From: Bog-473 sp963836605
Lineage (GTDB): Bacteria; Actinomycetota; Acidimicrobiia; Acidimicrobiales; RAAP-2
Direction: 5' to 3'
Length of the DNA: 64,000 nt
Assembly: GCA_963836605.1 (NCBI GenBank)
Contig: CAWIKB010000011.1
Coordinates: 434,001 to 498,000, forward strand
Below the pieces are notes generated by a model. That model was given only the letters and a program-made list of their open reading frames with translations. It did no database searches and was not told the origin of the DNA. Positions 8,189 to 16,455 of this stretch are shown here, piece after piece. Within the stretch, counting starts at the first letter, position 1, and each line of letters opens with the position of its first letter. The translations under genes were made by a program, and so were the position numbers.

Positions 8189-9001
8189 GTGGAAACGAGC
8201 GAGAGTGTGCGCCATGCCTTCGACCTGACCGGGCGCGTCGCCCTGGTCACCGGGGCCGGGAGCGGCATCGGCCGCACCACGGCCGAGGTGCTGGCCGGCG
8301 CCGGGGCTCACGTCGTCTGCGCCGACATCAACCTGGCCGGGGTCGAGGAGACCGGGCTCGGCATCACGGGCGCCGGCGGGGCGGCAGAGCCGGCGCAGCT
8401 CGATGTCAGTGATCGGGACGCCTTCGCCGGGCTGGTGGCCGGGGTCGTCGAGGCCCACGGTCACCTCGACGTCATGTGCAACATCGCCGGGATCATGATC
8501 GACAGCTCCATCATCGATCTCGATCCCGACGAGTTCGACCGCATCCTCTCGGTGAACCTCAAGGGCGTGCTGTACGGATGCCAGGCCGCCGGGAAGGTGA
8601 TGGTGGAGCAGGGCGCGGGCAGCATCATCAACATGGCCTCGGCCGCCGTGCTGGCTCCCTCGCCCGGCGTCGGCCCCTACGCCATCTGCAAGGCCGGCGT
8701 GGCGCAGCTGACCCAGACCATGGCCGTCGAGGTGGGCAAGCGCGGCGTGCGGGTCAACACGGTGGCGCCGGGGTTCATCCCGACCAACATGACGGCCCGC
8801 TACTACACCAAGCCCGACGGGACGATCGACGAGGAGACCAAGGCGGCCCTGCTGACCCCCATGGCCAAGTTCGCCCCGCTACGCCGGGTGGGCGTGACCT
8901 CGGACATCGGGTACTGCGTCCTGTATCTTGCCTCGGACGCATCGAGCTTCGTCACCGGGCAATTGTTGAGCCCCAACGGCGGCGTGGCCATGCACTACTA
9001 A
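8189..9001 (+). CDS. Short-chain dehydrogenase/reductase
   Basis: Classical SDR of 270 residues. It has the nucleotide site TGAGSGIG (about 22-29), NIAG, and the catalytic pair YAICK with an upstream serine in NMASAAVLAP. C-terminal VRVNTVAPGFIPTNM and SSFVTGQLLSPNGG are typical. Aspartate in VVCADINLAG after the second strand favours NAD over NADP. The substrate is unknown; the next genes encode an amidohydrolase and acyl-CoA dehydrogenases, which suggests oxidation of a hydroxyl group in a lipid or terpenoid catabolic route. GTG 8189 is chosen for the leaderless -10 box in front of it. Confidence 0.93.
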   Translation: METSESVRHAFDLTGRVALVTGAGSGIGRTTAEVLAGAGAHVVCADINLAGVEETGLGITGAGGAAEPAQLDVSDRDAFAGLVAGVVEAHGHLDVMCNIAGIMIDSSIIDLDPDEFDRILSVNLKGVLYGCQAAGKVMVEQGAGSIINMASAAVLAPSPGVGPYAICKAGVAQLTQTMAVEVGKRGVRVNTVAPGFIPTNMTARYYTKPDGTIDEETKAALLTPMAKFAPLRRVGVTSDIGYCVLYLASDASSFVTGQLLSPNGGVAMHY

Positions 9002-9123
9002 CCAGCCGGGTGGGCGGGTACGACGACACGCGACGGGATCAACTCGAGTCGGTGGTGTCCCGCCTTGACCCTGGGCCGTTCGTGACCGCGCCCGCCGCTC
9101 CTGATGCCCCGTCAGGTGCCGAC

Positions 9124-9136
9124 TACGCTCGAACCC
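9124..9136 (+). promoter_or_regulatory. Leaderless-type -10 box of the amidohydrolase gene
   Basis: TACGCT (9124-9129) is seven bases before ATG 9137. It supports that ATG over the in-frame ATG at 9104, which would place the box inside the gene. Confidence 0.5.
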
Positions 9137-10339
9137 ATGCCTGAGCCGCTGCCGCTGATCATCTCGGTGGACGACCACGTGGTCGAGCCACCCAACGTCT
9201 GGCGGGACCGCCTCCCCTCCAAGTACGCCGAGGTCGGGCCGAGAATCGTGCGCGCGCCGATGCCCGAGGTCATCTTCAAGGGCGGCCAGCTCACGGTGAA
9301 GCCCGGCGCCAAGGGCGAGCCGGTGGACTGGTGGCACTACGAGGACCTCAAGCGCCCGCTCCTGCGCGTGGACTCGGCCGTCGGCGTGCCCCGCGACGAA
9401 GTCACCATGCGCGGCGTCATGTACGAGGAGATGCGGCCCGGTTCCTATGAGGTCAAGCCCCGGCTCGAGGACATGGACCTCAACCACATCGAGGCCGCCC
9501 TCTGCTTCCCCACCTTCCCCCGCTTCTGCGGCCAGACCTTCACCGAGGCCAAGGACAAGGAACTGGCCCTGCTCTGTGTGCGGGCCTACAACGACTGGAT
9601 GGTCGAGGAGTGGTGCGGCGACTCGGGTGGCCGTCTCATCCCGCTCTGCCTGATCCCGCTGTGGGACGCCGAACTGGCGGCAGCCGAGGTCCGGCGCAAC
9701 GCCGAGCGGGGCGTGCGGGCCGTGTGCTTCAGCGAGATCCCGCCCTACCTGGGACTGCCCAGCGTGCACGACCCCGACCACTACTGGGACCCGTTCTTCC
9801 GGGCCTGCGCCGAGACCAGGACCATCGTCAACATGCACATCGGCTCGTCGTCGAAGATGCCCTCGACCTCGGCCGACGCGCCGCCGGCGGTGGGCTCGAC
9901 GCTGACCCACACCAACGCCACCTTCTCACTGGTCGACTTCCTCTTCAGCGGCGTCTTCGTGCGCATCCCCGAGCTCAAGGTGGCGTACTCCGAAGGCCAG
10001 ATCGGCTGGATCCCCTACATCCTCGAGCGGGCCGACCGGGTCTGGGAGGACAACCGGGGCTGGGGCGGCGTGGCCGACATCGTGCCGGAGAAGCCGAGCA
10101 GCTACTTCGCCGATCACGTGTGGGGCTGCTTCTTCGATGACGCCCACGGCCTCAAGTCCGTCGACGAGATCGGTGTGGACAACGTCACCTACGAGTCGGA
10201 CTACCCGCACTCGGACTCCACCTGGCCCCGCACCCGCGAGATCGCCGAGGAGCAGATGGCCGAGCTGTCCGACGACCAGCGGCGCAAGATCGTGCGCGGC
10301 AACGCCATTCAGCTGTTCGGTCTCGACTTCCCCGCCTGA
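9137..10339 (+). CDS. Amidohydrolase family 2 (TIM-barrel metal-dependent hydrolase)
   Basis: Protein of 400 residues of the amidohydrolase-2 superfamily. Metal-site marks are SVDDHVVEPPNVW at the N-terminus, NMHIGSSSKMP in the middle and YESDYPHSDSTWP near the C-terminus, where the aspartate is the usual last ligand. Relatives include decarboxylases and hydrolases of cyclic compounds; actinobacterial catabolic clusters contain many uncharacterised members next to acyl-CoA dehydrogenases and LLM oxidoreductases, as here. It is followed 30 bases later by the second acyl-CoA dehydrogenase pair. The ATG at 9137 is supported by a leaderless-type promoter. Confidence 0.9.
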   Translation: MPEPLPLIISVDDHVVEPPNVWRDRLPSKYAEVGPRIVRAPMPEVIFKGGQLTVKPGAKGEPVDWWHYEDLKRPLLRVDSAVGVPRDEVTMRGVMYEEMRPGSYEVKPRLEDMDLNHIEAALCFPTFPRFCGQTFTEAKDKELALLCVRAYNDWMVEEWCGDSGGRLIPLCLIPLWDAELAAAEVRRNAERGVRAVCFSEIPPYLGLPSVHDPDHYWDPFFRACAETRTIVNMHIGSSSKMPSTSADAPPAVGSTLTHTNATFSLVDFLFSGVFVRIPELKVAYSEGQIGWIPYILERADRVWEDNRGWGGVADIVPEKPSSYFADHVWGCFFDDAHGLKSVDEIGVDNVTYESDYPHSDSTWPRTREIAEEQMAELSDDQRRKIVRGNAIQLFGLDFPA

Positions 10340-10369
10340 TCGCTTCGCCGCCCGAGACCCGGTACCGAC

Positions 10370-11551
10370 GTGGACCTTCGCTACAGCGCGGCCGAGGAGC
10401 AGTTCCGCGAAGCCCTCCGCGCCTGGTTGGGCACCACCCTGCCCACCGTGGGCACGGCACCGCCGGCGGAGGACTGGCCGGCGCGGCGGGCCTTCGACGC
10501 ACGCTGGCAGCGACTGCTCTTCGACGCCGGGTACGCCGGCGTGGACTGGCCCACCGAGGGCGGGGGCCGGGGGGCCTCGCCGGTCGAGCAGCTCATCTTC
10601 AAGGAGGAGTGCGAGCGGGCCGGCGCACCCTATGTCGGCGTGCATTTCGTGGGCCTGCTCCACGCCGGGCCGACCATCATCGCCGAGGGCACGGCCGAGC
10701 AGAAGGAGCGCTACCTGCCGGCCATCCTGCGCGGTGACGACGTGTGGTGCCAGGGCTTCAGTGAGCCCGACGCCGGCAGCGACCTGGCTTCCCTGCGGAC
10801 CCGGGCGGTGCGCGACGGTGACCAGTACGTGGTGACCGGCTCGAAGATCTGGACCTCGCACGCCGAGGTGGCCGACCACTGCGAGCTCCTGGTCCGCACC
10901 GGTGACGACGGCCACCGGGGCATCACCTGGTTGATCATGCCCATGGATGCGGCCGGGATCGAGATCCGGCCCCTGCGCACCATGGCCGGCTCCACCGAAT
11001 TCGCCCAGCTGTTCCTCAACGAAGTGCGCATCCCGGTGGCGAACCGGGTGGGCGAGGAGAACGACGGATGGCGGGTCACCATGGTCACCCTCTCCTTCGA
11101 GCGGGGCACGGCGTTCGTGGGGGAATTGCTCGAATCGATGCGCCTCCTGCGGGCCCTGCACCTTCTGGCCGGCCGCCTCGGCCTGCTGGACGACCAGGAG
11201 TTGCAGCGCCGTCTCGGGCACCTGACCGCCGCCTTCGACGCGCTCTGGGCGCTGACCAAGCGCAACGTCTCGGAAGCCGCGCAGACCGGCGTGCCGGGGA
11301 TCGGGGGCTCGGTCTTCAAGCTGTCGTACTCCGAGCACGCACAGGCCCTGAGCAATCTGGCCATGGAGGTGCTCGACCGGGCCGCACTCAGCGGCGACCC
11401 GCTGGCCGGCCCCGACGGCGCGCCGCTCGGCAACGACGAGCAGCTGGCGGCCTGGTTCAAGTCGATCTCGCTCACCATCGCCGCCGGCACGTCCCAGGTG
11501 CAGCGCAACATCGTGGCCGAGCGCATCCTCGGCCTGCCCAAGGTCCGCTGA
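10370..11551 (+). CDS. Acyl-CoA dehydrogenase, first of second pair
   Basis: Acyl-CoA dehydrogenase of 393 residues, GTG start at 10370 (MDLRYSAAEEQFR). It has WCQGFSEPDAGSDLA in the flavin/substrate loop and a C-terminal GTSQVQRNIVAERILGLP, closely parallel to the subunit at 1322. The stop (TGA 11549-11551) shares one base with the ATG of the next acyl-CoA dehydrogenase gene. The pair repeats the architecture of the 1322/2473 pair, so it was probably also a heteromeric enzyme; its partner is now frameshifted as sequenced. Confidence 0.93.
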   Translation: MDLRYSAAEEQFREALRAWLGTTLPTVGTAPPAEDWPARRAFDARWQRLLFDAGYAGVDWPTEGGGRGASPVEQLIFKEECERAGAPYVGVHFVGLLHAGPTIIAEGTAEQKERYLPAILRGDDVWCQGFSEPDAGSDLASLRTRAVRDGDQYVVTGSKIWTSHAEVADHCELLVRTGDDGHRGITWLIMPMDAAGIEIRPLRTMAGSTEFAQLFLNEVRIPVANRVGEENDGWRVTMVTLSFERGTAFVGELLESMRLLRALHLLAGRLGLLDDQELQRRLGHLTAAFDALWALTKRNVSEAAQTGVPGIGGSVFKLSYSEHAQALSNLAMEVLDRAALSGDPLAGPDGAPLGNDEQLAAWFKSISLTIAAGTSQVQRNIVAERILGLPKVR

Positions 11552-12607
11552 TGGACTTCCGCCTCTCCGACGATCAGGTGGACCTGGCGGACGGCATCCG
11601 GTCCATGGTCTCGGGGCGGCTCGGACTGGACCACATCCGGGCCAACGAGGGATCGGAGACGGCCATCAGCGCCGAGGACTGGGGGCTCCTGGCCGAGACC
11701 GGGGTGTTCTCCCTGACCCTGCCCGAGCCCGGCGGCATCGGCCTCGGCCTGGCCGACGCCGCGGTCGTCTTCGAGGAACTCGGCCGGGCCCTGATCCCCG
11801 GACCACTGGTCGGCACCTTCCTGGCCGCCAGCGCCGGGCTGGTCGACGGGGCGGCGGCGGGCGAGGTCCAGGTCGGCGTGCACAGTGCCGGTCCCCCTCC
11901 TCACCTGGTGGCGCACCTCCCCTCCCTCCGCGCCCTGCTCGTCCTGAGCGCGCCCGGACGAGGGTCGACGGCCCGGCTCATCGACCCCGCTCCCCCGGCG
12001 GCGGCGGCCACACGAATCGCCGCGCCGCTGTGCCCGCTCACCCCGCTGTGGCACGTGGACCCCATGCCGGCCGGCGAACCTCTGCTCGACCTCGGGGTCC
12101 GGCTCGGTCGCGAAGGAACCCTGCTGACCGCCGCGCTGCAGGTCGGCCACGCCGGGGCCACGCTGGACGCGGCCGTCGCCTATGCCAAGGAGCGCTCGCA
12201 GTTCGGCAAGCCGATCGGGAGTTTCCAGGCGGTCAAGCACATCTGTGCCGACATGCTGGTGCGGGCCGAGGTGGCCCGCAGCGCGGTGCAGGCCGCGGCC
12301 TGCCTGGCCGATCAACCCGACGTCGTGGCGCGGGAGGCCGAGGGGACCGGCCGCTCCCCCGAGGACACCCTGGCCCGCGCCGTCGTGGGGGCCAAGCTCC
12401 TGGCCGACGAAGCCGCGCTGGCCAACGCCGCGGGCCGCCATTCAGGTCCACGGCGGCATGGGATTCACCTGGGAGCTCCCGCTCCATCTTCACTTGAAGC
12501 GATCACGCGTGCTGGCCACCACCTTCGGCACGCCGGCCCAGCTCGCCCTCGACCTGTGCGCGCTGGCCGAGCCCCACCCCGGCAACGGAGGAACCCGACA
12601 TGACTGA
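11551..12607 (+). pseudogene. Acyl-CoA dehydrogenase, second of second pair, single-base frameshift
   Basis: The first 293 codons from ATG 11551 read as a normal second-subunit acyl-CoA dehydrogenase (MDFRLSDDQVDLADG, then YAKERSQFGKPIGSFQAVKH). At 12432-12434 one extra G in GCCGCGGGC shifts the frame. Beyond it the conserved end AAIQVHGGMGFTWE and LHLHLKRS continues in the next frame to TGA 12605-12607. Removing one G restores a 351-residue protein of normal length. No other damage is visible, so this is either a very recent pseudogene or a sequence error. The downstream LLM gene overlaps the restored stop by eight bases. Confidence 0.88.
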
Positions 12608-13583
12608 CCCCACCCTGCCCCCGGCCGACGTCGTGCGCACCGTCCCCGACGGCCGCGTCGTCTACGGCATGCAGTTGCCGATCCAGTCCCAGTCGACCCT
12701 GTACGTGGCCGAATGGGAGACCCAGGCCGGGGTCGCGGACCTGGCCCGCATCGCCAAGGTGGCCGATGAAGCCGGCTTCTTCTATCTCGGCGTGTGCGAC
12801 CACACCGCCATTCCCGAGCGCCTGGCCGACGCCATGGGGACCATCTGGTACGACACCACGGCCACCTTGGGCTGGCTGGCCGCGCTGACCACGCGTGCCC
12901 ACCTGCTCTCGCACGTGTTGATCCTGGCCCAGCGCCATCCGCTCCGGGCGGCCAAGGAACTCTCGACATTGGACCGGCTGTCGAACGGGCGCCTCATCGT
13001 CGGCGTGGGCGCCGGGCACGTCCCCGAGGAGTACGAGCTGCTCACCGGCGCCTTCGCCGAAAGGGGTCGCCACACCGACGAAGCCGTTGCGGCCCTGGCC
13101 CTGGCGTTCACCTCGGAGTTCCCCACCTTGCCCGGGCCGCGCTTTCCCGCCCAGGGCCTCGGCGTGGCGCCGCGGCCGGTACGCCAGCCGCGCCCCCCCA
13201 TCTGGATCGGCGGGTCGTCGCCGGCGGCCATCCGGCGCACGGCGGCCTTCGGCGACGGCTGGCTACCCCAGGGCACCCGACGGCGGGATCTCCCCGAACA
13301 GATCGCCCGGCTGCGCCAGCTCCGGGACGAGCTCCGGGCGGGCGCACCCATCGACATCGGCACCATCGTCGAGCCGATCCACCTCACCCACGGGACTTCG
13401 GACTGGAAGCTCCCCGGTTACGTGCTCCAGGGCGGCGCCGAGGAGATCGCCTCGTCCCTGCGCGAGCTGGTCGCCATGGGCGTCAACCACCTGCAGGTCC
13501 GCTTCATGGCCCGCAGCGTCGAGGAATTCTGCCAGCAGACGGCCGCCTTCGGGGCTGAGGTGGGACCCCTCCTGGCGGGCTGA
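12600..13583 (+). CDS. LLM-class F420-dependent oxidoreductase
   Basis: Luciferase-like monooxygenase family protein of 327 residues. Family marks are GFFYLGVCDHTAIPERL, RLIVGVGAGHVPEEYELLTG and PIWIGGSSPAAIRRTAAFGDGWLP. In actinobacteria this branch mostly uses the deazaflavin F420. The ATG at 12600 overlaps the end of the acyl-CoA dehydrogenase reading frame (ATGACTGA), so it belongs to the same operon. A redox step on the same substrate as the acyl-CoA dehydrogenases is likely; the substrate is unknown. Confidence 0.9.
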   Translation: MTDPTLPPADVVRTVPDGRVVYGMQLPIQSQSTLYVAEWETQAGVADLARIAKVADEAGFFYLGVCDHTAIPERLADAMGTIWYDTTATLGWLAALTTRAHLLSHVLILAQRHPLRAAKELSTLDRLSNGRLIVGVGAGHVPEEYELLTGAFAERGRHTDEAVAALALAFTSEFPTLPGPRFPAQGLGVAPRPVRQPRPPIWIGGSSPAAIRRTAAFGDGWLPQGTRRRDLPEQIARLRQLRDELRAGAPIDIGTIVEPIHLTHGTSDWKLPGYVLQGGAEEIASSLRELVAMGVNHLQVRFMARSVEEFCQQTAAFGAEVGPLLAG

Positions 13584-13610
13584 CGCGGCCTGGTACGCGT
13601 GCCCCGGCCA

Positions 13611-13624
13611 TAGGCTGGAAGGCG
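13611..13624 (+). promoter_or_regulatory. Leaderless-type -10 box of the membrane protein gene
   Basis: TAGGCT (13611-13616) is eight bases before ATG 13625, with no Shine-Dalgarno sequence of note. Confidence 0.45.
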
Positions 13625-14266
13625 ATGTTCTTCACCATCGCCTTTGACGTCGTCATCGCCGCCCTGATCCTCTACCGCCAGACCCGGGTCCGCCCGGTCC
13701 CCCGTACCCTGCACGCTCGGCTCCCGATCTTTCTGGGTGTCATCGGCCTGATACAGATCCTCGACTACGCCAACGGCCACCACGTCTCGGCCTCCGACTT
13801 CTGGCTGATTCTGGGCGCCACCGTGGTCGGGGCCGCCGTGCTGGGCGCCGTACGGGCCCTGACGGTCAAGATCTGGGAGTCCAACCGGTGGATCGTCCGG
13901 CAGGGCACCTGGCTCACCATGGCGCTCTGGGTGCTCTCCATCGTCATCCACTTCACCAGCACCATCGGGGCGACGCATCTCGACGCGGCCGACGTCGAAT
14001 GGGCCAGCTTCCTGCTCTTCCTGGCCCTGACCCTGGGCGCGCAGGCCTACGGCGTGCACCGGCGCGCCCTCCCGCGCTGGAACGCACTCGGCCCCGAGGC
14101 CGGGCAACGGGTGAAGGTCACCTTCGGCGCCGGCCCGGCCGGCATGGGGAGCTTCTTCGCCGGCTTCGGCGGGGCCGCGCCGCCCCACGAGGACCCGTCG
14201 CGTCACGACCCCACCGTCATCGACGTCGAGGTGGTCGACGACGAGGACCCGCCCGAGCTGCACTGA
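13625..14266 (+). CDS. Integral membrane protein of unknown function
   Basis: Protein of 213 residues with about five hydrophobic segments: FFTIAFDVVIAALILY at the N-terminus, LPIFLGVIGLIQIL, FWLILGATVVGAAVLGAV, TWLTMALWVLSIVIHF and ASFLLFLALTLGAQAYGV. The C-terminus is soluble, glycine-rich and then acidic (VIDVEVVDDEDPPELH). Between the third and fourth segments is a basic loop. I do not recognise a characterised family; small actinobacterial membrane proteins of similar layout are usually annotated only as hypothetical. It stands alone between the LLM gene and a phosphatase. Confidence 0.8.
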   Translation: MFFTIAFDVVIAALILYRQTRVRPVPRTLHARLPIFLGVIGLIQILDYANGHHVSASDFWLILGATVVGAAVLGAVRALTVKIWESNRWIVRQGTWLTMALWVLSIVIHFTSTIGATHLDAADVEWASFLLFLALTLGAQAYGVHRRALPRWNALGPEAGQRVKVTFGAGPAGMGSFFAGFGGAAPPHEDPSRHDPTVIDVEVVDDEDPPELH

Positions 14267-14296
14267 GTCCAAGCCTCGGCGGCGTCTCCTTCGCTC

Positions 14297-14359
14297 GGCG
14301 TCTCCGTGGCGTCAGCTCTCGTCCGCTGGGCGTCTCCGTGGCGTCAGCTCTCGTTCGCT
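14297..14359. repeat. 31-bp tandem duplication in a gene gap
   Basis: A 31-base unit beginning GGCGTCTCCGTGGCGTCAGC occurs at 14297-14327 and 14329-14359 with one C/T difference. Fragments of the same sequence flank it (14281-14295 and 14376-14390). The 170-base gap 14267-14436 holds nothing else visible except a possible -10 box. Confidence 0.85.
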
Positions 14360-14436
14360 CGGAGTCCTCCGCTGTCGGCGTCTCGTGGCGTCGGGCCCTA
14401 TCCCAGCGCCCTCGTTGCTCAGGTCATGATGGTGCC

Positions 14437-15192
14437 ATGGAGACCCGGGAGCGACTCGTGGCCCTGGACGGCGCGTTCAATTTTCGAGACCTCGGGGGTT
14501 ATCCGACGACGGACGGTCGGATGATCCGGTGGGGACGGCTCTTCCGGAGCGACACCCTGCACGAGCTGAGCGAGGCGGACGTGCTGCGGCTCCGCGGCAT
14601 GGGCCTGGCCACCGTGATCGATCTTCGTCGGGTCGTCGAGGTGGAACGGACGGGTCGCGGGCCCTTGAGCGACGAAGGAGTTCAGTACCGGCACTACTCC
14701 GTGGTGGGGGAGGGCAGCGATCGCGCCCCGCCTGATACACAAGAGGCCCTGGCCCTGCGGTACCTCTGGTATCTCGATGTGGGACGAGACGCTCTGGTGT
14801 CCACGCTCACCATGGTCGGGAACCCGGATTGTCAACCACTCGTGTTCCACTGCACAGCGGGCAAGGATCGAACGGGCGTCGTGGCCGCGCTCGTGCTCGA
14901 GCTGCTGGGCATCGAACGGAGCGTCATCGCGGCGGACTACGCCCTCACGGCCAGCCGGATGGATCTCATCCTCTCCCGGCTCCGCCGTCAGAGCGACGCG
15001 GAAGCACGGGTGGCCGAGATACCACAGGTGATGTTCGGGGCCGAAGCGAAGACGATGGAGACCTTCCTCGATTTGCTCTCCGCGCACCACGGGGGAGCCC
15101 GCGCCTGGGCTCTGGCGGCCGGGGTGCCCGAGGAGAGCATCGATGCGATGTCCGCCCTCTTGGTGCCCGCTGACGGCGCGCCCGCAGACTGA
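14437..15192 (+). CDS. Tyrosine-protein phosphatase (PTP-like)
   Basis: Protein of 251 residues with the cysteine phosphatase loop HCTAGKDRTG (H138, C139, R145). N-terminal NFRDLGGYPTTDGRMIRWGRLFRSDTL and ATVIDLRRVVEVE are typical of the bacterial PTP family related to MptpB. It would hydrolyse phosphotyrosine or phosphoinositide-like substrates in the cytoplasm; no signal peptide is present. A CATGAT box lies six bases before ATG 14437, so transcription may be leaderless. No functional link to the flanking genes is evident. Confidence 0.92.
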   Translation: METRERLVALDGAFNFRDLGGYPTTDGRMIRWGRLFRSDTLHELSEADVLRLRGMGLATVIDLRRVVEVERTGRGPLSDEGVQYRHYSVVGEGSDRAPPDTQEALALRYLWYLDVGRDALVSTLTMVGNPDCQPLVFHCTAGKDRTGVVAALVLELLGIERSVIAADYALTASRMDLILSRLRRQSDAEARVAEIPQVMFGAEAKTMETFLDLLSAHHGGARAWALAAGVPEESIDAMSALLVPADGAPAD

Positions 15193-15227
15193 GACCTCGG
15201 TCCGGCCTGTTCGTACGAATCCCCGTA

Positions 15228-15287
15228 CCGGCGCGCCCCAACCGGCGCGGTCGGGGTCCGGCGCGCCCCAACCAGCGCGGTCGGGGT
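15228..15287. repeat. 30-bp tandem repeat, two copies, hairpin-forming
   Basis: A 30-base unit beginning CCGGCGCGCCCCAACC is present at 15228-15257 and 15258-15287 with one mismatch. Each copy contains CCCCAACC and GGTCGGGG arms that can pair with one mismatch, so each could fold into a GC-rich hairpin between the phosphatase stop and the MDR gene. Confidence 0.85.
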
Positions 15288-15296
15288 ATCGGAACC

Positions 15297-15308
15297 TAAG
15301 TTGAAGCC
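15297..15308 (+). promoter_or_regulatory. Leaderless-type -10 box of the MDR oxidoreductase gene
   Basis: TAAGTT (15297-15302) is six bases before ATG 15309. It lies immediately after the 30-bp tandem repeat, which occupies the -35 region. Confidence 0.5.
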
Positions 15309-16316
15309 ATGACAGAGGTGAACCGCAGACTGGTCCTGGCCGCCCGTCCCACCGGCATGATCGAGGCGTCGACCGTCCGCCGGAAGGATGGGCCGGTGCC
15401 CGTCGCGGCTGATGGCCAGGCTCTGGTCCGGGTGCGCTACCTCTCCATCGACCCGACCATCCGGACCTGGATGGACGACGCGCCCGGCTACCTTCCCCCG
15501 ATCGGCATCGGCGAGGTGATCCGGGGCGCCGGCATCGGGGAGGTGGTCGCGTCGAATTCGACGCACTACGCCGTCGGTGACCTGGTGTTCGGGACGCTCG
15601 GGTGGCAGGACTTCACCCTGGCCGGGGAAGGCGAGGCCGCGGTCCAGGTCCTGCCGGCCGGGGTGGAACCGACCCTGGCACTCAACCTCTTCGGGGTCAA
15701 CGGCATGACGGCCTACTTCGGCCTGCTCGACGTCGGCGCCCTGGCCGCTGGCGACTCGGTCGTCGTCTCGGCCGCCGCCGGCGCCACCGGCTCCGCCGTC
15801 GGACAGATCGCCAAGCTCAAGGGAGCGGCCCGGGTGGTGGGCCTGGCGGGCACCGACGAGAAATGCCGTTGGATCGTCGAGGAGCTGGGCTTCGACGAAG
15901 CCGTCAACTACAAGACCGAGCACGTCGGTCAGCGCCTGCGGGCGGCCTGCCCGCAGGGCATCGACCTCTACTTCGACAACGTGGGAGGGGAGATCCTCGA
16001 CACCTGCCTGGCCCAGATCGCCCTCCGCGGGCGGGTGGTGCTCTGCGGAGCCATCTCCACCTACACCGCCGAGGGAAAGGTGGCCGGTCCGAGGAACTAC
16101 CGCTCCCTCATCGCCCGGCGCGGCCGCATGGAGGGCTTCATCATTCTCGACTACGTCAGCCGCTTCCCCGAGGCACAGGCGGCCATGCTCGGCTGGCTGG
16201 CGGAGGGAAAGCTCAGGCACGCCGAGCACATCGTCGACGGGCTCGATGCGGCTCCGGACGCCCTCAACCTCTTGTTCACCGGCGGCAACACGGGCAAGGT
16301 CATCGTCGCGCTCTGA
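15309..16316 (+). CDS. NADP-dependent oxidoreductase, zinc-free MDR family
   Basis: Medium-chain reductase of 335 residues similar to the leukotriene B4 12-hydroxydehydrogenase/CurA group. It has SIDPTIRTWMDDAPGYLPPIGIG near the start, NLFGVNGMTAYFGLLDVG, the nucleotide site VVSAAAGATGSAVGQIAKLKGA and LYFDNVGGEILDTCLA. Such enzymes reduce carbon-carbon double bonds of enones with NADPH and lack the zinc ligands of alcohol dehydrogenases. The gene is monocistronic and convergent with the DUF35 gene. Substrate unknown. Confidence 0.93.
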   Translation: MTEVNRRLVLAARPTGMIEASTVRRKDGPVPVAADGQALVRVRYLSIDPTIRTWMDDAPGYLPPIGIGEVIRGAGIGEVVASNSTHYAVGDLVFGTLGWQDFTLAGEGEAAVQVLPAGVEPTLALNLFGVNGMTAYFGLLDVGALAAGDSVVVSAAAGATGSAVGQIAKLKGAARVVGLAGTDEKCRWIVEELGFDEAVNYKTEHVGQRLRAACPQGIDLYFDNVGGEILDTCLAQIALRGRVVLCGAISTYTAEGKVAGPRNYRSLIARRGRMEGFIILDYVSRFPEAQAAMLGWLAEGKLRHAEHIVDGLDAAPDALNLLFTGGNTGKVIVAL

Positions 16317-16347
16317 TTTCGCCCGCGGCGGCTGCTTCGGTACCCTT

Positions 16348-16445
16348 GCCGTGTCGCGACGTGCCGTGTCGCGACGTGCCGTCTCGTGTCGCGACGTGGC
16401 GCGTCGCTCCGCGTCGGTTCGCTTCGGTTCGCTTCGGTTCGCTTC
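16348..16445. repeat. Compound tandem repeats (15-bp and 10-bp units)
   Basis: GCCGTGTCGCGACGT is repeated perfectly at 16348-16362 and 16363-16377, with a third copy carrying a five-base insertion at 16378-16397. After a short spacer GGTTCGCTTC is repeated three times (16416-16445). The array fills the gap between two convergent genes, and its TCGCGA cores are self-complementary. Confidence 0.85.
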
Positions 16446-16455
16446 GGGGCGGAAC

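Noticed and set aside
8189..9001. Mycofactocin-dependent SDR assignment for the gene at 8189
   Set aside because: It lacks the extended nucleotide-site signature of those SDRs and lies 15 kb from the mft genes; a generic SDR call is safer.
12425..12440. Programmed ribosomal frameshift in the acyl-CoA dehydrogenase
   Set aside because: No slippery heptamer or downstream structure is evident and the family never needs one; a simple indel explains it.
14281..14395. Possible CRISPR array
   Set aside because: Only two near-identical 31-bp units lie directly side by side without unique spacers; no cas genes in the window.
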